Positions 44,001 to 54,019 of a stretch of 64,000 bases of DNA are shown piece after piece (the first letter of the stretch is position 1; each line of letters begins with the position of its first letter). The DNA is taken from assembly GCA_022496805.1 (NCBI GenBank), contig CM040087.1, positions 35,054,253 to 35,118,252 on the forward strand, given 5' to 3'. This DNA is from Pohlia nutans. Its lineage: Eukaryota > Streptophyta > Bryopsida > Bryales > Mniaceae. Both the position numbers and the translations under genes were made by a program. The notes beneath the pieces are model-generated. The model was not told the origin of the DNA and did not search any database. It worked only from the letters and a program-made list of their open reading frames with translations.

Positions 44001-46194
44001 AGCTCTTCGTATATCTTTGATGGGCTCCTTGACGTTTTCTTTTGTCAAAACATCTGCAGTATCAATTAAAATTGTCAGAGAATTGTTTCTTTCCAAATCA
44101 GGTTCTGTACAATTATGAGTCCCAGAGTTCTATCAAAAATTACTAGTCCCCTTGTATAGATTTCAAATTGCGTCACAAGGATTGAACTCTGACACCCTTT
44201 AATCATCGCTCACAAGAAACACAAAAAAATAGCAAAAGTAAGTCAAATAATTCTTATAATAATTGTACCAGATAAATAGCATTATAAATATTATTGAAAC
44301 ATAGTTGCAAAGAAAGAAAATCATAAACGGCAGCATTGTTGAATATAAATCATTTGTTTAAAAAAAAAAAAAGCATTCGTTATTGATAAAATTTCTATTG
44401 GAACGGTCATTTCTAACCTTCTTTTCGAAGTTTCGACCATGCTGCCTCCAAGCTGTCGGTGAGCTGATCGAACACTGCGGCTCGCACAACCAGACCCCTG
44501 CCATTCCCTCTATACCATGTCCCTGTATTGGTGGCGAGAAACAGCTCTTCATGTCTCTAGATCAACAACAGATCAAACTGTGGGCACACTTGTCCAACAG
44601 GCAATAAATCACAAGAGTATTGTTTGTTTTGTTTTCTCATCACATCATAGATTCCTCCAGTGGTTTTATAGTCCTGTCCAAAAAAAACCCTTGAGAAAGA
44701 GTAGTTTTACAACATTTGAACAGAAAAAACTTCTGTCAGGCAATAAATCAAAATAAATCGACAGGCAATAAATCAAAATATTAGTGTTTGTTTTGTTCTC
44801 TTATCACATCGTAGATTCCTCCAGTAGTTTTAGTAATGTTCATAGTCCTGTTCAAAAAAACCCTTGAGAAAGAGTAGTTTTACAACATTTGAAAAGAACA
44901 AAATTTCTGTCTATGACTGGGAGACCATTGAGGTCTACGAGATCAACGACCTTTGTTTTGTAAAGAAAATTATTAAACCTTCACTGTCGTTGATCACAAG
45001 CCCTATTCACTCCACTCTAGGGTTTATGATTTACGAGGGTCTTAATTGTAGTCTTCATCTGTAGGGTTTTCAAAGCATGAGCAATGGAGGAAGAAGCGAA
45101 GAAACGTTACAGTATACTGCTGTACTATAGTCAATTTAAACATACTGGGCGGGAGATTTGAATTTCAAAGTATTTTTGTTACAGAAATACAACAAGGAGA
45201 ATTTGAGCACAGGTTGAGACATTTGCTATTCCGAGTGTAGATCAGCAAAATACGAACCCTTATTGTGCGTTTCTCAATCAACAAATTCAATTAGAAAAAA
45301 TTGAAAAGAGGAGGCTACAAACTCAAGATTCTTGTTGCACCAAATGACAAGAGTAATACATGAAAGAATAAACTCAAATTGTAGCGGAATCCTATAAGAT
45401 AAGGTTTACTATAGTCAATTTGAACATGCTTGGCGGGAGATTTTGAATTTCAAACTATTTTGTTATAAAAATTCCAACAAGGAGAATTTAAGCATAGGTT
45501 GAGACATTTTCTATTCTGAGTTTAGATCAGCAAAATACGAACCCTTATTGTGCGTTTCTCAATCAAAAAATTCAATTATCCTCTATAAGAAAAAATTGAA
45601 AAGAGGAGGCTACAAACTCAAGATTCTCATAACAAGCGAAGAATAAACTCAAATTGTAGCGGAATCCTATAAGATAAGGTCACCCGTGGTTTACTATAGT
45701 CAATTTGAACATGCTGGGCGGGAGATTTTGAATTTCAAATTGTTTTGTTATAAAAAATCTAACAAGGAGAATTTGAGCACAGGTTGAGACATTAGCTATT
45801 CCGAGTTTAGATCAGCAAAACACGAACCCTTATTGTGCGTTTCTCAATCAAAAAGTTCAATTATCCTCTATAAGGAAAAATTGAAAAGAGGAGGCTACAA
45901 ACTCAAGATTCTTATAACAAGAGAAGAATAAACTATACGAGAACATCGCCCATGACAATGTACGATCTCTCAATGCCAGAAAACCTAAAACAGAGTTGGA
46001 ATGCGGACCGCAAAGAAGCCCACGGAAGAAGAGCCCAAGAGCGAGGACCGCAATTCAATGCGAGAGCGCAGCTTGAGAGCTCGACATCGCACGCCCGAGG
46101 AAGCAGAAGCGCAAGGGGTTCTGAGTATCACTCCACGGGGGTTCGTGACACCAGTGGAGAGGGACGCTGCTGCTGCGTGGGTGGCCATGGCCAT
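38037..46194 (-). CDS. cpSRP54: Chloroplast SRP54 GTPase, 15-exon model, premature TGA in M domain
   Basis: Stromal SRP GTPase that with cpSRP43 and cpFtsY targets light-harvesting and other thylakoid proteins. Exons, high to low: 46194-46009 (transit peptide; donor uncertain), 44556-44418 (acceptor uncertain), 44053-43986, 43859-43758, 43387-43235, 42529-42452, 42360-42235, 41826-41724, 40816-40716, 40569-40432, 40228-40085, 39935-39860, 39641-39556, 39121-38996, 38159-38037. Phases agree throughout. Seen: N domain ([19 protein letters not shown]); G domain with GLQGVGKTT (P-loop), [19 protein letters not shown] and [14 protein letters not shown] domain ([20 protein letters not shown]); and a basic C-terminal [11 protein letters not shown] like the cpSRP43-binding motif. 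In exon 14 a TGA (39086-39088) follows ALVAQLFQM where the family has Arg, so translation would stop at about 511 of 582 residues. The remainder stays in frame and conserved. Introns carry several MITEs. Confidence 0.85.
38215..38450 (+). mobile_element. TTAA-flanked MITE in the last cpSRP54 intron (236 bp)
   Basis: TTAACCCCTAAAGGACCAAG and CCTTGGTCCTTTTGGGGTTAA (shown as CCTTGGTCC and TTTTGGGGTTAA) are near-perfect inverted ends inside TTAA. Confidence 0.85.
38447..38675 (+). mobile_element. Second TTAA MITE copy, abutting, degraded
   Basis: Begins TTAAGAACCAAGGAG and ends CCTTGGTCCTTTAGAGGTTG. The interior (TATAAAATTTGGTCCCATCC, AACACATGCAATG) matches the family. It shares the TTAA of the preceding copy. 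Confidence 0.7.
38751..38950 (-). mobile_element. Third TTAA MITE copy, inverted
   Basis: Begins TTAATCCTTGCAAGACCAAG and ends CCTTTTGGTCCTGTAGGGGGTTAA (shown as CCTTTTGGTCC and TGTAGGGGGTTAA). The interior runs opposite to 38215-38450 (GATGGGGCCAACTTTTATAT). Confidence 0.7.
39281..39511 (+). mobile_element. TTAA-flanked MITE in a cpSRP54 intron (231 bp)
   Basis: TTAACCCCTAAAGGACCAAG at the left. The right end is shortened to ATCCTAGGGGTTAA. Interior as in 38215-38450. Confidence 0.8.
41067..41328. repeat. Tandem duplication of about 131 bp in a cpSRP54 intron
   Basis: AAAACTCTATATGTGTTATG occurs at 41067 and 41198 with shared downstream text (TAAAATTAAGACTAG, CTCCCGACTTTGTTAATTTT). AAGTGTTATG-type short repeats surround it (41030-41570). 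Confidence 0.85.
42651..42960. mobile_element. MITE with GAGTTAACCGAAAAG ends (310 bp)
   Basis: Ends GAGTTAACCGAAAAG and CTTTTCGGTTAACTC are perfect inverted repeats. A second copy of about 90% identity by eye is at 52876-53180. It lies in a cpSRP54 intron. TTAACC inside the ends recalls the TTAA group, but the inverted symmetry continues outside TTAA, so I keep it separate. Confidence 0.85.
45110..45930. repeat. Three tandem repeats of about 290 bp in cpSRP54 intron 1
   Basis: GAGGCTACAAACTCAAGATT recurs at 45311, 45606 and 45891 (periods 295 and 285). Each unit carries TTATTGTGCGTTTCTCAATC, GAACATGCTGGGCGGGAG-like and GGTTGAGACATT segments. The inverted copy at 35461-36226 contains a little over one unit. 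Confidence 0.85.
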
Positions 46195-47352
46195 GGCCAC
46201 TTTGAAGGTGGGTGCAAGTGCGAATTGAAAAGGTTCTCACAACACAGGCATTGACGGAATGAAAGAGAAAGGGAAGGGGGTCTTGGGTTGGTGAAAGGGC
46301 GATGGAAAGAGTGAGCGCAATCTTCACCGTGAGAGAGCAAGCTCGTGATGGAGGGCTTGCCTCGCCTGGGCGGGACGATTTGGGACTTACGCCTCCCCTG
46401 CCCGCGACGAAGGAAGAGCACGGGAGGCGAGGCCGACAACAGGGGAGCAGTGATCTCAGAACCACTTCATGACATTTAGAACATTATGCGACCTCCCACA
46501 TAAATGGTATCTACTTTTACTACCCAGTGCATACAATACTCACGATACCTCTATGATAGAGTTATTTGTAAAGTACCTCAAAACCCTTCTTTTTGATCTG
46601 TAATTTGGAGAGGAGAGGATCGGCGTGATCTCACTGTAGACCCAGAATAGAACACTGGATAGATTGAATTTTTTATTCATAAAAATTTGGAGGGAGGGAG
46701 AAGAATTGGGTAGTGGGGTGGGACCATGAGGAGGAGCGGTGTTAGAATGCTCTAGTACCAGCTCTGGTCCATGAAAAATACAGGACAAAGGACCGGACGC
46801 CTTTACAAATAACTCTAACATCCGGCAATACCCTTGATATATTAAGGTGATACCATGATGATATCTGCGGATATTGCCTCATGAAGTTGCTACATATTTA
46901 TATCATGATGAGCATTCTCGCTACGTTTCAAAAAAAAATCATTTTCTTTCTTTGTATGTTTAGCAGCCCCATTTTCTGGGTAGAAATCCAGCTAATTTTA
47001 GCCAGTTTTGAGGGCATCGTCCCGATGCGCCTGCGTTCCCCTCGCTCGTCCCCGTTCGAACTCCTGCGTTCCCCTCGCCCGTGCCCCGCCCGTTCCCGAT
47101 CGAGTGCCTGCGTTCCCCCGCTCCCCGCAGCCCTCATACCCGCCAGCAGAAAACCGCCCATCGAAAACCGGCCATGTACTCTGTTCACAAATCCCGGACT
47201 CTCAAAGAAAGTTGTCTCTTCCTGAAGCAGGAAATATCAGAGCCTGGCGGGTGTGGATGAGAATGGGCTGGGCTTGACAGTCAAATTGTAATCATCTCTT
47301 GCGAAGAATTTTTTTTGCAGTTTCTCAGATTCTAGCAGGGGGTGCAGATGTT
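46195..47352. promoter_or_regulatory. cpSRP54 upstream region with GC-rich repeat patches
   Basis: Immediately upstream of the cpSRP54 ATG. GC-rich patches at about 46340-46440 (CTGCCCGCGACGAAGGAAG) and 47030-47110 (several GCGTTCCCCTCGC-like repeats) recur in part at 50640-50720. Open frames here are on GC-rich sequence and lack recognisable domains. No core promoter element is clear enough to place. Confidence 0.4.
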
Positions 47353-47700
47353 TACCAAAGAATCCCAAATTGGGCTTCAAGATTTTTTAGCAGTTTTGAG
47401 TAGGCCATATAGGGATTTTCTTTTTGTCCAATTTTGTTTCGTTTTTGTTCCCTGAGTATGGTGATATAAAATTGGACCCCATCTGGATTCTGTATGATGA
47501 ATTGAATTGGTCATTGAATTAGGGTTTAAGGTTATAGCCCTCCCTTCTTCCATTTTGCTTACAGCGATGAGATTATTATGTGCAGTTCATGTGTATTAGA
47601 TGAAAGAGGATTACAGGGAGGGCACGTTTGACCTCCATCTGAATTCTATATGAGCAATTGAATTGGTATGAATCCTGGTCTTTTAGGGTTTAGGGTCATA
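47353..47700 (+). mobile_element. Decayed TTAA-family MITE sequence, two partial copies
   Basis: AATCCCAAATTGGGCTTC, TTTTGAGTAGGCC and TGATATAAAATTGGACCCCA match the 235-bp family. GAATCCTGGTCTTTTAGGGTTT near 47669 (shown as GAATCCTGG and TCTTTTAGGGTTT) is a degraded right end. A segment (TTACAGGGAGGGCACGTTTG) is duplicated at 47611 and 47769. Confidence 0.5.
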
Positions 47701-48941
47701 GCCTTTCATTTTGCTTACAATGGTGAGATTGTTATGTGCCGCTCCTGTGTATCAAATGACAAAGTATTACAGGGAGGGCACGTTTGACAACTGTGGCAAC
47801 AAGTGGACTGAGTTGTTCGATTGCATCTCTCTCAAGGCAAAGCCCGCTGATCAGGTTCAGGTATGATCTAAGGGTTGTTAATATGTATTCTGAAACCCTA
47901 AATATTAGCATTAATTTTAACTCAGTTTCATGGAATCTGACTTCTTTTTTTGTCAGCCTTGTAATTGACGATGCTTTTGAGGTTTGTCCAAATCTTCTGT
48001 GTTGGCATGGAGCAGTGATTTCATTAACCCTTAAAGGACATGGCTTTCCTGATTCCCACACTCAAAATCTGTTTTGAACTCCCATTTTAAGCATGATTAT
48101 CTTTTTAATTACTTTGGTTCTATTCTAAAGAAGTATAGATGCCTTAAATATGTTCGTTTTGGCATTCAAAAAACCCCATTTAGTTGAACAAAGTAGAAGT
48201 TATAAGCGAGATTCTCCCAAAACAAAGTAGGCCCGTGGGGCTTAGTATGTCTATTCAGGGTTATGCATTTCAGACTTATATGAATATTTTGCCATTAAGA
48301 AACATAGCGTTCTTGAGGAGTGTCATGACACTTTAGAACTTTTTGACTCTTGTGAAATCAATGTATTGTTATGGCCCGGTGCAGCTCGCGTTGCATGGAG
48401 GATTCCACCGTGTTGAAGATACTCAAATCAACACGTCTTTTCTGCAGAGTCTTTTGGAATGTTTTGGAATGGTATATTCAGATCAATGCTTTTTTTGATT
48501 TTGACTCTTAATATTTTTTACAGTTCTTTTAATTAATAGGTAGGACTTCATTGTGACTTCAAGCACAAGGTGTGAAGGTTTTTTTTTTAAATTTATTTTT
48601 CCTTTTCTCTCTTTTTCTCTCCTATTTCTCTTGGAGGTGTATGATCAATTCTTTTTTTATTTCAATAAGTTTTGAATTTCTTTTTATAGATTCTTTCATG
48701 GATTTTTTTAATAAATGATCTTTTGACTTCAGGTTCAAATGCGATTTTTGAAATCTTGTGATTTTTGATTTTGTCTTTCAATTTTTTAATTTAAATTTTC
48801 TTATTTAGTTTTCCTTTTTGATTTAAATTTTCTCTTTCTAATTTAAATTTTCATGATTCGTATTAAACTTACGTTGAGTGTTTTTTCTGAAGTCCGTGAA
48901 TGCAGAGTTAGTACAGTACGTGAGAGCTCTGATATGAAGTA
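47701..48941. other. Intergenic, no gene recognised
   Basis: T-rich, with pyrimidine runs at 48580-48660. A lone TTAA-element-like end (TTAACCCTTAAAGGACATGG) lies at 48025. Short convergent frames near 47732-48077 lack domains. Confidence 0.4.
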
Positions 48942-49192
48942 CTCCCTCCGTCCCAAAGTTATTGTCATGTTTGAAAGTCATGTTTGAAAGTGCTTTTTGA
49001 AGTAGGTCAAAAAAATACTTCCTTGTCGCTAGTTTTATTTAGGTTGCAATGAACACATGCAACGTTCTTCAATCATTCTAGTGACATAATTTGGAACCCT
49101 TTTTAATCATGTTTCTTACAATATGATCAATGAAATTGGCTCAAAGAAATACCAAGCAAACAAGTTGGACAATAACTTTGGGACGGAGGGAG
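48942..49192. mobile_element. Stowaway-type MITE (251 bp)
   Basis: CTCCCTCCGTCCCAAAGTTA at the left and TAACTTTGGGACGGAGGGAG at the right are 20-bp perfect inverted ends flanked by TA (48940-48941 and 49193-49194). This is the diagnostic Stowaway (Tc1/mariner-linked) end and target site. The ends are intact, so it is recent. Confidence 0.93.
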
Positions 49193-49966
49193 TAGTAGCA
49201 TAATTGGTGATCGAGTGAGGACCGAATTATGCATCGATCCAGTGAGGACTTCTTCAAACGTTAATTTTGTGAAGCTGCTGAGACCTCACTGTAGGAAGTT
49301 TCAATTGGCTGTTGTGTGACGGTCAAGCCTTTCGTATTAATTAATTAATTGCACACCTGCAGGCACTTGTAAGTTTCCTCGAGCGGGAGTTACCTCAGTC
49401 GTGTGTTTCTGCCTGCATGAATTAATTACATTAATACGTTTTGAATCTGATTTAGGGGAGTTCGGATAGCTGTGCTTAGTGAACTCTGATTTTGAGTTTT
49501 TCACTTTCAAGAGTCAATTTTTTTCTCTTGAATCATGAACTTTGGATTTTTGAATTTTCTTTTCTTGCTTTCTTTTAAAAGAGAACATTGTCTTATAATT
49601 CTTCTTTTTTTATAATTTATGATTTGGTAGTTTTTTTTAAAAACTGTGATAATTTTGATACAGTAATCATGTGTTTGTTGTCTCTGCCCCACCAGGGGGA
49701 CTAGGAAATCGTTTCGCTTTCAAGGAAGGCACTATTCAAACATACTATTGGAAGGCAGCCGCTTACAGATTCTTCTGACAGATTCGTCTGGTTTTAACTT
49801 ATTTGGTGGCAACTGTAGGGTTCTGGAGCTTGGAAGAGCAGGTTGCGGTGTTCAGATTATTTATTTAAAAGAAATTCTACGGTAAGTTTCTTGACTGTGT
49901 TCCTATATGTTAAGTTAGTTTTTAAAACACGCCATACTTAGAGTAATAAATTTTTCTGTAAAAGAA
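49193..49966. other. Intergenic, no gene recognised
   Basis: AT-rich, no coding support. Confidence 0.4.
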
Positions 49967-50021
49967 GACAACAGTGAGAGTACACGGACTCTTCTATGCA
50001 GGTTCAAACCCTGCTGTTGTC
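49967..50021 (+). tRNA. tRNA-like fold lacking a D arm (probable tRNA pseudogene)
   Basis: Acceptor GACAACA (49967-49973) pairs with TGTTGTC (50015-50021). The T arm is GCAGG-TTCAAAC-CCTGC with a consensus 7-base loop directly against the acceptor stem. An anticodon-like stem AGAGT/ACTCT closes a 6-base loop ACACGG, and the variable region is 5 bases. Only three bases stand where the D arm should be. All stems are perfect. The loop size is abnormal and the amino-acid identity is not assignable, so I read it as a deleted tRNA gene or SINE head rather than a working tRNA. Confidence 0.4.
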
Positions 50022-51056
50022 AATAACTTGGTTTATGTGTAACTGGATCAATATTTGCCGTAAGATAATTTAGACTAGTCGTGGCTAAATTTCAGCTGTT
50101 CAGTACTGTGGGTTCCATCGTTAGATTCATGAATCATCATCATGTGAATTTTGATGAATAGAACCCCGCTAGTTAGAAGTGTTTCATTTCATTTAGACTA
50201 CAATCATTCGATCTCATGGAAGCAAGCGTTTTTGACGTCATTTCATGACAGTGTAACGTACTGTAAGTATCTCGGATCCCTGCAGTGGGAAGATCACAAA
50301 TTCCAGCACCGTAACAGAAAGTTTTAATATGACTTCCAAGCCAGGGATTGAAATATAATCATAGAGTTGAGTTTTGAGGAACTCCCGAGGTCAAAGTTAC
50401 ATGTCTGTGACTACTTGAGCACTGACGGTTACTTTCAGCGATGCAGATCATAGTTACACTTCAGGACTCAGGAGTGACTCAAGTTAGGGAATATATTCAA
50501 GTGGAATTAAGTTGCATATATTCCGCCAGCTACGTAAGTCTAGTGCGTACCAAGTACATGATTGTACAAAGTAACTCTTCTAAATTCAGTCAGATGATCT
50601 CGAGAGCTGTATCTAATGGGCATCTCGAGAGCTCTATCTAATGGGGAACGCAGGCCCTCGAGCGAGGGGAACGCAGGCGCTTCCTTCGTCGCGGGCAGGG
50701 CAAGGGGCGGGCAGGGGTCCCGCCCTTAGAGGCGAGGACTGGCGGGCTAACTGACCAACTGAGATGGCGACACGTGGACCACCCTGACATGACATCAGCC
50801 TTTGGTGTCTGAAGCAAGCAAACGCCCTTTCCGAGGCAACAATACAAATCCCCTGATCCCCAAATAACTTAGGATATGCAAATACTAAACCATCAGATCT
50901 GCCTCACTCCCTCAAACCCTTCTCCTCAATCTCTTTGGCATATCCCGGTCTTTGAGAAATTCCGCAACAGAACTTAGTTTACTTGTTTGCGTGTGAAAAA
51001 GTTTGAGCCACTGTAGAAGTAGTAGAAGAGAAGAAGAAGGAGAAGAAGAAGAAGCC
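50022..51056 (+). promoter_or_regulatory. HVA22-like upstream region
   Basis: Contains a GC-rich patch at 50640-50740 (AACGCAGGC repeated, CTTCCTTCGTCGCGGGCAGG) shared with sequence near 46396 and 47030, then the leader. A GAA/AGAAG-rich run at 51023-51054 is a typical leader feature. No TATA box is placed with confidence. Confidence 0.4.
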
Positions 51057-51203
51057 ATGGAATGATTATTAGTGCTGGCCATGGCGGGTTTGTAAGGAAT
51101 TTTGAAGCGGCCGCCAGGGTTTAGAGAAGGTCTGGGTAGGGTTTAGAGTGAGCCTAGGGTTTGGAATTCCAGGGTTTTGGGTTTTGATGGAGAAGCTGAT
51201 GTA
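51057..51203 (+). promoter_or_regulatory. Three short upstream reading frames in the HVA22-like leader
   Basis: Before the main ATG at 51236 the leader has ATG GAA TGA (51057-51065), ATG GCG GGT TTG TAA (51081-51095, in a strong GGCCATGG context) and ATG GAG AAG CTG ATG TAA (51186-51203). If they lie in the mature transcript they would be expected to reduce initiation at the main start. The transcription start is inferred, not seen. Confidence 0.5.
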
Positions 51204-51235
51204 AGGAGGCAGAGTATCTTTACCAGTCTTTCAAG

Positions 51236-54019
51236 ATGATGGGGTCTTTCATCACCCGGGGAGTTATGTAAGTTTCGTTTCAAAGAAAACTCCGAGGCAT
51301 GTATGTAGAGTTCCTAGGTCAAAAAATGGAAAGTGAGGAAGAGTTCTTATTTCAATTTTGTTATCATTTGGAGGTTTTGCTTGTAATAACATGGTGCTGA
51401 TGAATTTTTGTACAGAATGTTGCTCGGTTATGTGTACCCGGCGTACGAGTGCTTCAAGATAGTGGAGCGGAACAGGCCTGATTTGGAGAGCTTGCGGTTT
51501 TGGTGTCAGTACTGGTATGTTGTTGTCTCTTCGCCTATTTATATGACATGCTTCTTATATTCGATTGCTGAGGGTTTCTTCGTTTTATTTTCACCAACTG
51601 ATGATAAGCTGAAACAGCTTTGGATTGCGGCCATGTGCGTGTGAACCTGAACAAGAGGAAATTGTTGGAAGTATGATTTGATAGGTAACAATTTTGAGAG
51701 ATTTTTTTACCCTAATGTTCCTCGTATTTCGCAGGATCATAATTGCGGTTCTGACAGTGTTTGAAAGGGTGGGAGATGTTTTTGTTTCTTGGTACGAGTT
51801 TCTGCTCTTAAACTTTGATGATTCTACGGTATGTATATAGAGCTTACAGAACGTATCATTTTTGAACCTGAACAATTTAGTTCATACATGCCAGTCTTTG
51901 CTAGTACAGAGGGTGTTCCGTTCTACTAAGCAAAATGGCCAATTCCACCGAAGCAAGGTTCAAGATTATTAATCTACATTTTTCTCTAAATTGAGCATAT
52001 TTGTCTTCCTCGACAGAATATATTGTAATATGATTTAACTTTAACCGTATGGATTTTTGTTTTACAGGGTGCCAATGTATAGTGAGGCAAAGCTGGCCTT
52101 CATCATTTATCTTTGGTACCCGAAGACACTGGTACTGTTTAGCACTTCCTCTTTCTTGCTACAATCGACAGCCCACTCTTGACTAAGTTTTTTTCGGGCT
52201 ACTTTTTGATCCGAAGTTATAAACATTCTGTTCCGAGAAAGTTATGCTAATGTGGCATAAAATTATTACGGAATCGCATGTGGTCTGGTGTGTTTCATTA
52301 TTCATTTTCGTTATATTTTCAATTGCAGGGAACGAACTATGTGTACTCAACTTTTTTGAGACCCTTTGTGGTGAGGCATGAAGCTGAAATTGACCGCCAG
52401 CTAAATGAGCTGACGACCAGAGCTGGAGACTTGGCCTTTTTCTGGTGGCAACGAGGCTCAGTTTACATTCAAGCGCGGTTCTATGAACTTTTGGCTTACG
52501 TTGCCTCTCAGTCAAACAGGACCCAACAGGGTGCAGTTGCTCGTCAACCTCCTCCGGTTGCTCGTCAACCTCCCCCTCCTCGCCCTAATGCTCAAGGTCC
52601 TCCTCGTGGACCTCCACGTGATCCTCAACAGGTACTTTCGGATCATTGTACATGAATTATACCAAATGTCCTGAACACTTTATTTTTTAATTATACTGAC
52701 CACATATATATACTTCTTTTAAGAGAAAAGTTTCTGCTTAATACAGTGCTGTGTTGTTTTCAATCAAGGGTAAAGAATCCTGCAGGTATTGTGGATGTCT
52801 GCTACACCATTTATTCTATTTAGTGTTGCAAGTTGCTTTAGGCTAGAACTTTTACTGGAAATTTATCTGCTAACAGAGTTAACCGAAAAGAAGCCCATCT
52901 AACCTCCCTTTTTGCTCTACTTCTAACCTCTCTTTTGAGCTATACTTGGGTTGAATCGTGTCATAGCTTGTCCCCTTGTGGGCCATGGGCTTGGAGCTTT
53001 GGTAGAAGGCGTGGGAGTCATTGTGAGGTGTGGAGAATAATGACAGTGGCTTGCTTTAGATTGTCTCCCAACTCATTGTGAACTAGTTTTTGGTCTATTT
53101 ATATTTCAATCTGAGTTCAATAGGAGTTCAAGAGGAGTTTGCTAAAACTTTCCTCTTTGAGCTGACTTTTCAGTTAACTCTAATGTTGAGGGGCTAATAC
53201 AAACTTAGCTAGTAAAAAAGGTAAAGAAGCTATAGCTAAAAGTAACTTAGTTTAACCCCTAAAGGACCATAAAGCCACCAGGTGGCTCCTGTTTTTTTCA
53301 TTGATTTTGAGTAGGTTTTATGTAGGTTCTGTTTTGTTATTTTTATTTTTATTTTTAATCCAATGTATGTAATATTCTTCACTAATTACTGTGATATAAA
53401 ATTTGGTCCCATTCATATTATAATTTTCAAAATATGATTGTATAAACTTGTCATTTTAAAACCATGAATCCTTGGTCCTTTAGGGGTTAAGGTAGGAACA
53501 CTAAATGGTGTGAGCAACATGTTTTCTTTTATAGAACATCGCATTCACAAGTAATGGATTTCCATGTATTGATAAAACCTTGCGATGAATTCTGTTCTGC
53601 AGGGAGGCCCCCAAGTTTATCCACCACCTCCAGCAGCAGGATTCCCTGGGTCTGCCCCAGGGGGTGCAGGGTATCCGCCGGCGAATGTTGAGAGCGTTTA
53701 CCCTCCTCCAGGAGCTCCACAGCCCGGCCCGGCCCTCTATCCTCCACTGGCGGGCCAAGCTGGTCAAGGGCATTACCCTCCACCTCCACCGGGCCCCCAT
53801 TCCACAGGGTCAGTGCACCGGCGTCGCGGGTCTGGAACAGGAGCAGGGTCAGGGAGTCTTTCAGAGGATTCGGATTCGGATTATGATGTCATCGACCGCC
53901 TGGACGGTCGTCCAGAAACCAATAGATCTCAGCAAGCAAATCCATCAATTGGAGAGCAAGAGGTGCCCCCTCGAGTTTACAACACAAGGAATCGTCTGCG
54001 GTCTTCTGGTTCCCGGTGA
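51236..54019 (+). CDS. HVA22-like (TB2/DP1/REEP family) ER membrane protein, 6 exons
   Basis: Membrane-shaping protein of the reticulon-like HVA22/REEP family acting in the ER; some members are stress- or ABA-induced. Exons: 51236-51267, 51416-51514, 51735-51791, 52068-52131, 52329-52631, 53603-54019; all introns are GT-AG and phases agree, giving 323 aa. The first 90 residues hold the TB2/DP1 domain: GYVYPAYECFKIVE, RFWCQYWIIIAVLTVFERVG, WVPMYSEAKLAFIIYLWYPK, then GTNYVYSTFLRPFV and HEAEIDRQLNELTTRAGDLA. This resembles the HVA22 h/i/j-type plant proteins. The C-terminal half is low-complexity, Pro-rich (QPPPVARQPPPPRPNAQGPP; YPPPGAPQPGPALYPP) and ends with an acidic SEDSDSDYD stretch and SSGSR. 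Of two adjacent ATGs (51236, 51239) the first is used here. Intron 5 holds two MITEs. Confidence 0.92.
52876..53180. mobile_element. MITE with GAGTTAACCGAAAAG ends, second copy
   Basis: Ends GAGTTAACCGAAAAG and CTTTTCAGTTAACTC. Aligns with 42651-42960 along its length (TATACTTGGGTTGAAT, GGGCCATGGGCTTGGAGC). In intron 5 of the HVA22-like gene. Confidence 0.85.
53252..53490 (+). mobile_element. TTAA-flanked MITE in HVA22-like intron 5 (239 bp)
   Basis: TTAACCCCTAAAGGACCATA and CCTTGGTCCTTTAGGGGTTAA (shown as CCTTGGTCC and TTTAGGGGTTAA) are the cleanest ends of the family, with TTAA on both sides. It lies 112 bases before exon 6. Confidence 0.9.

Noticed and set aside
45952..46254. Open frame of 100 codons on the + strand
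   Set aside because: It is antisense to the cpSRP54 transit-peptide exon and leader; the minus-strand reading has the expected targeting-peptide composition and correct neighbours.
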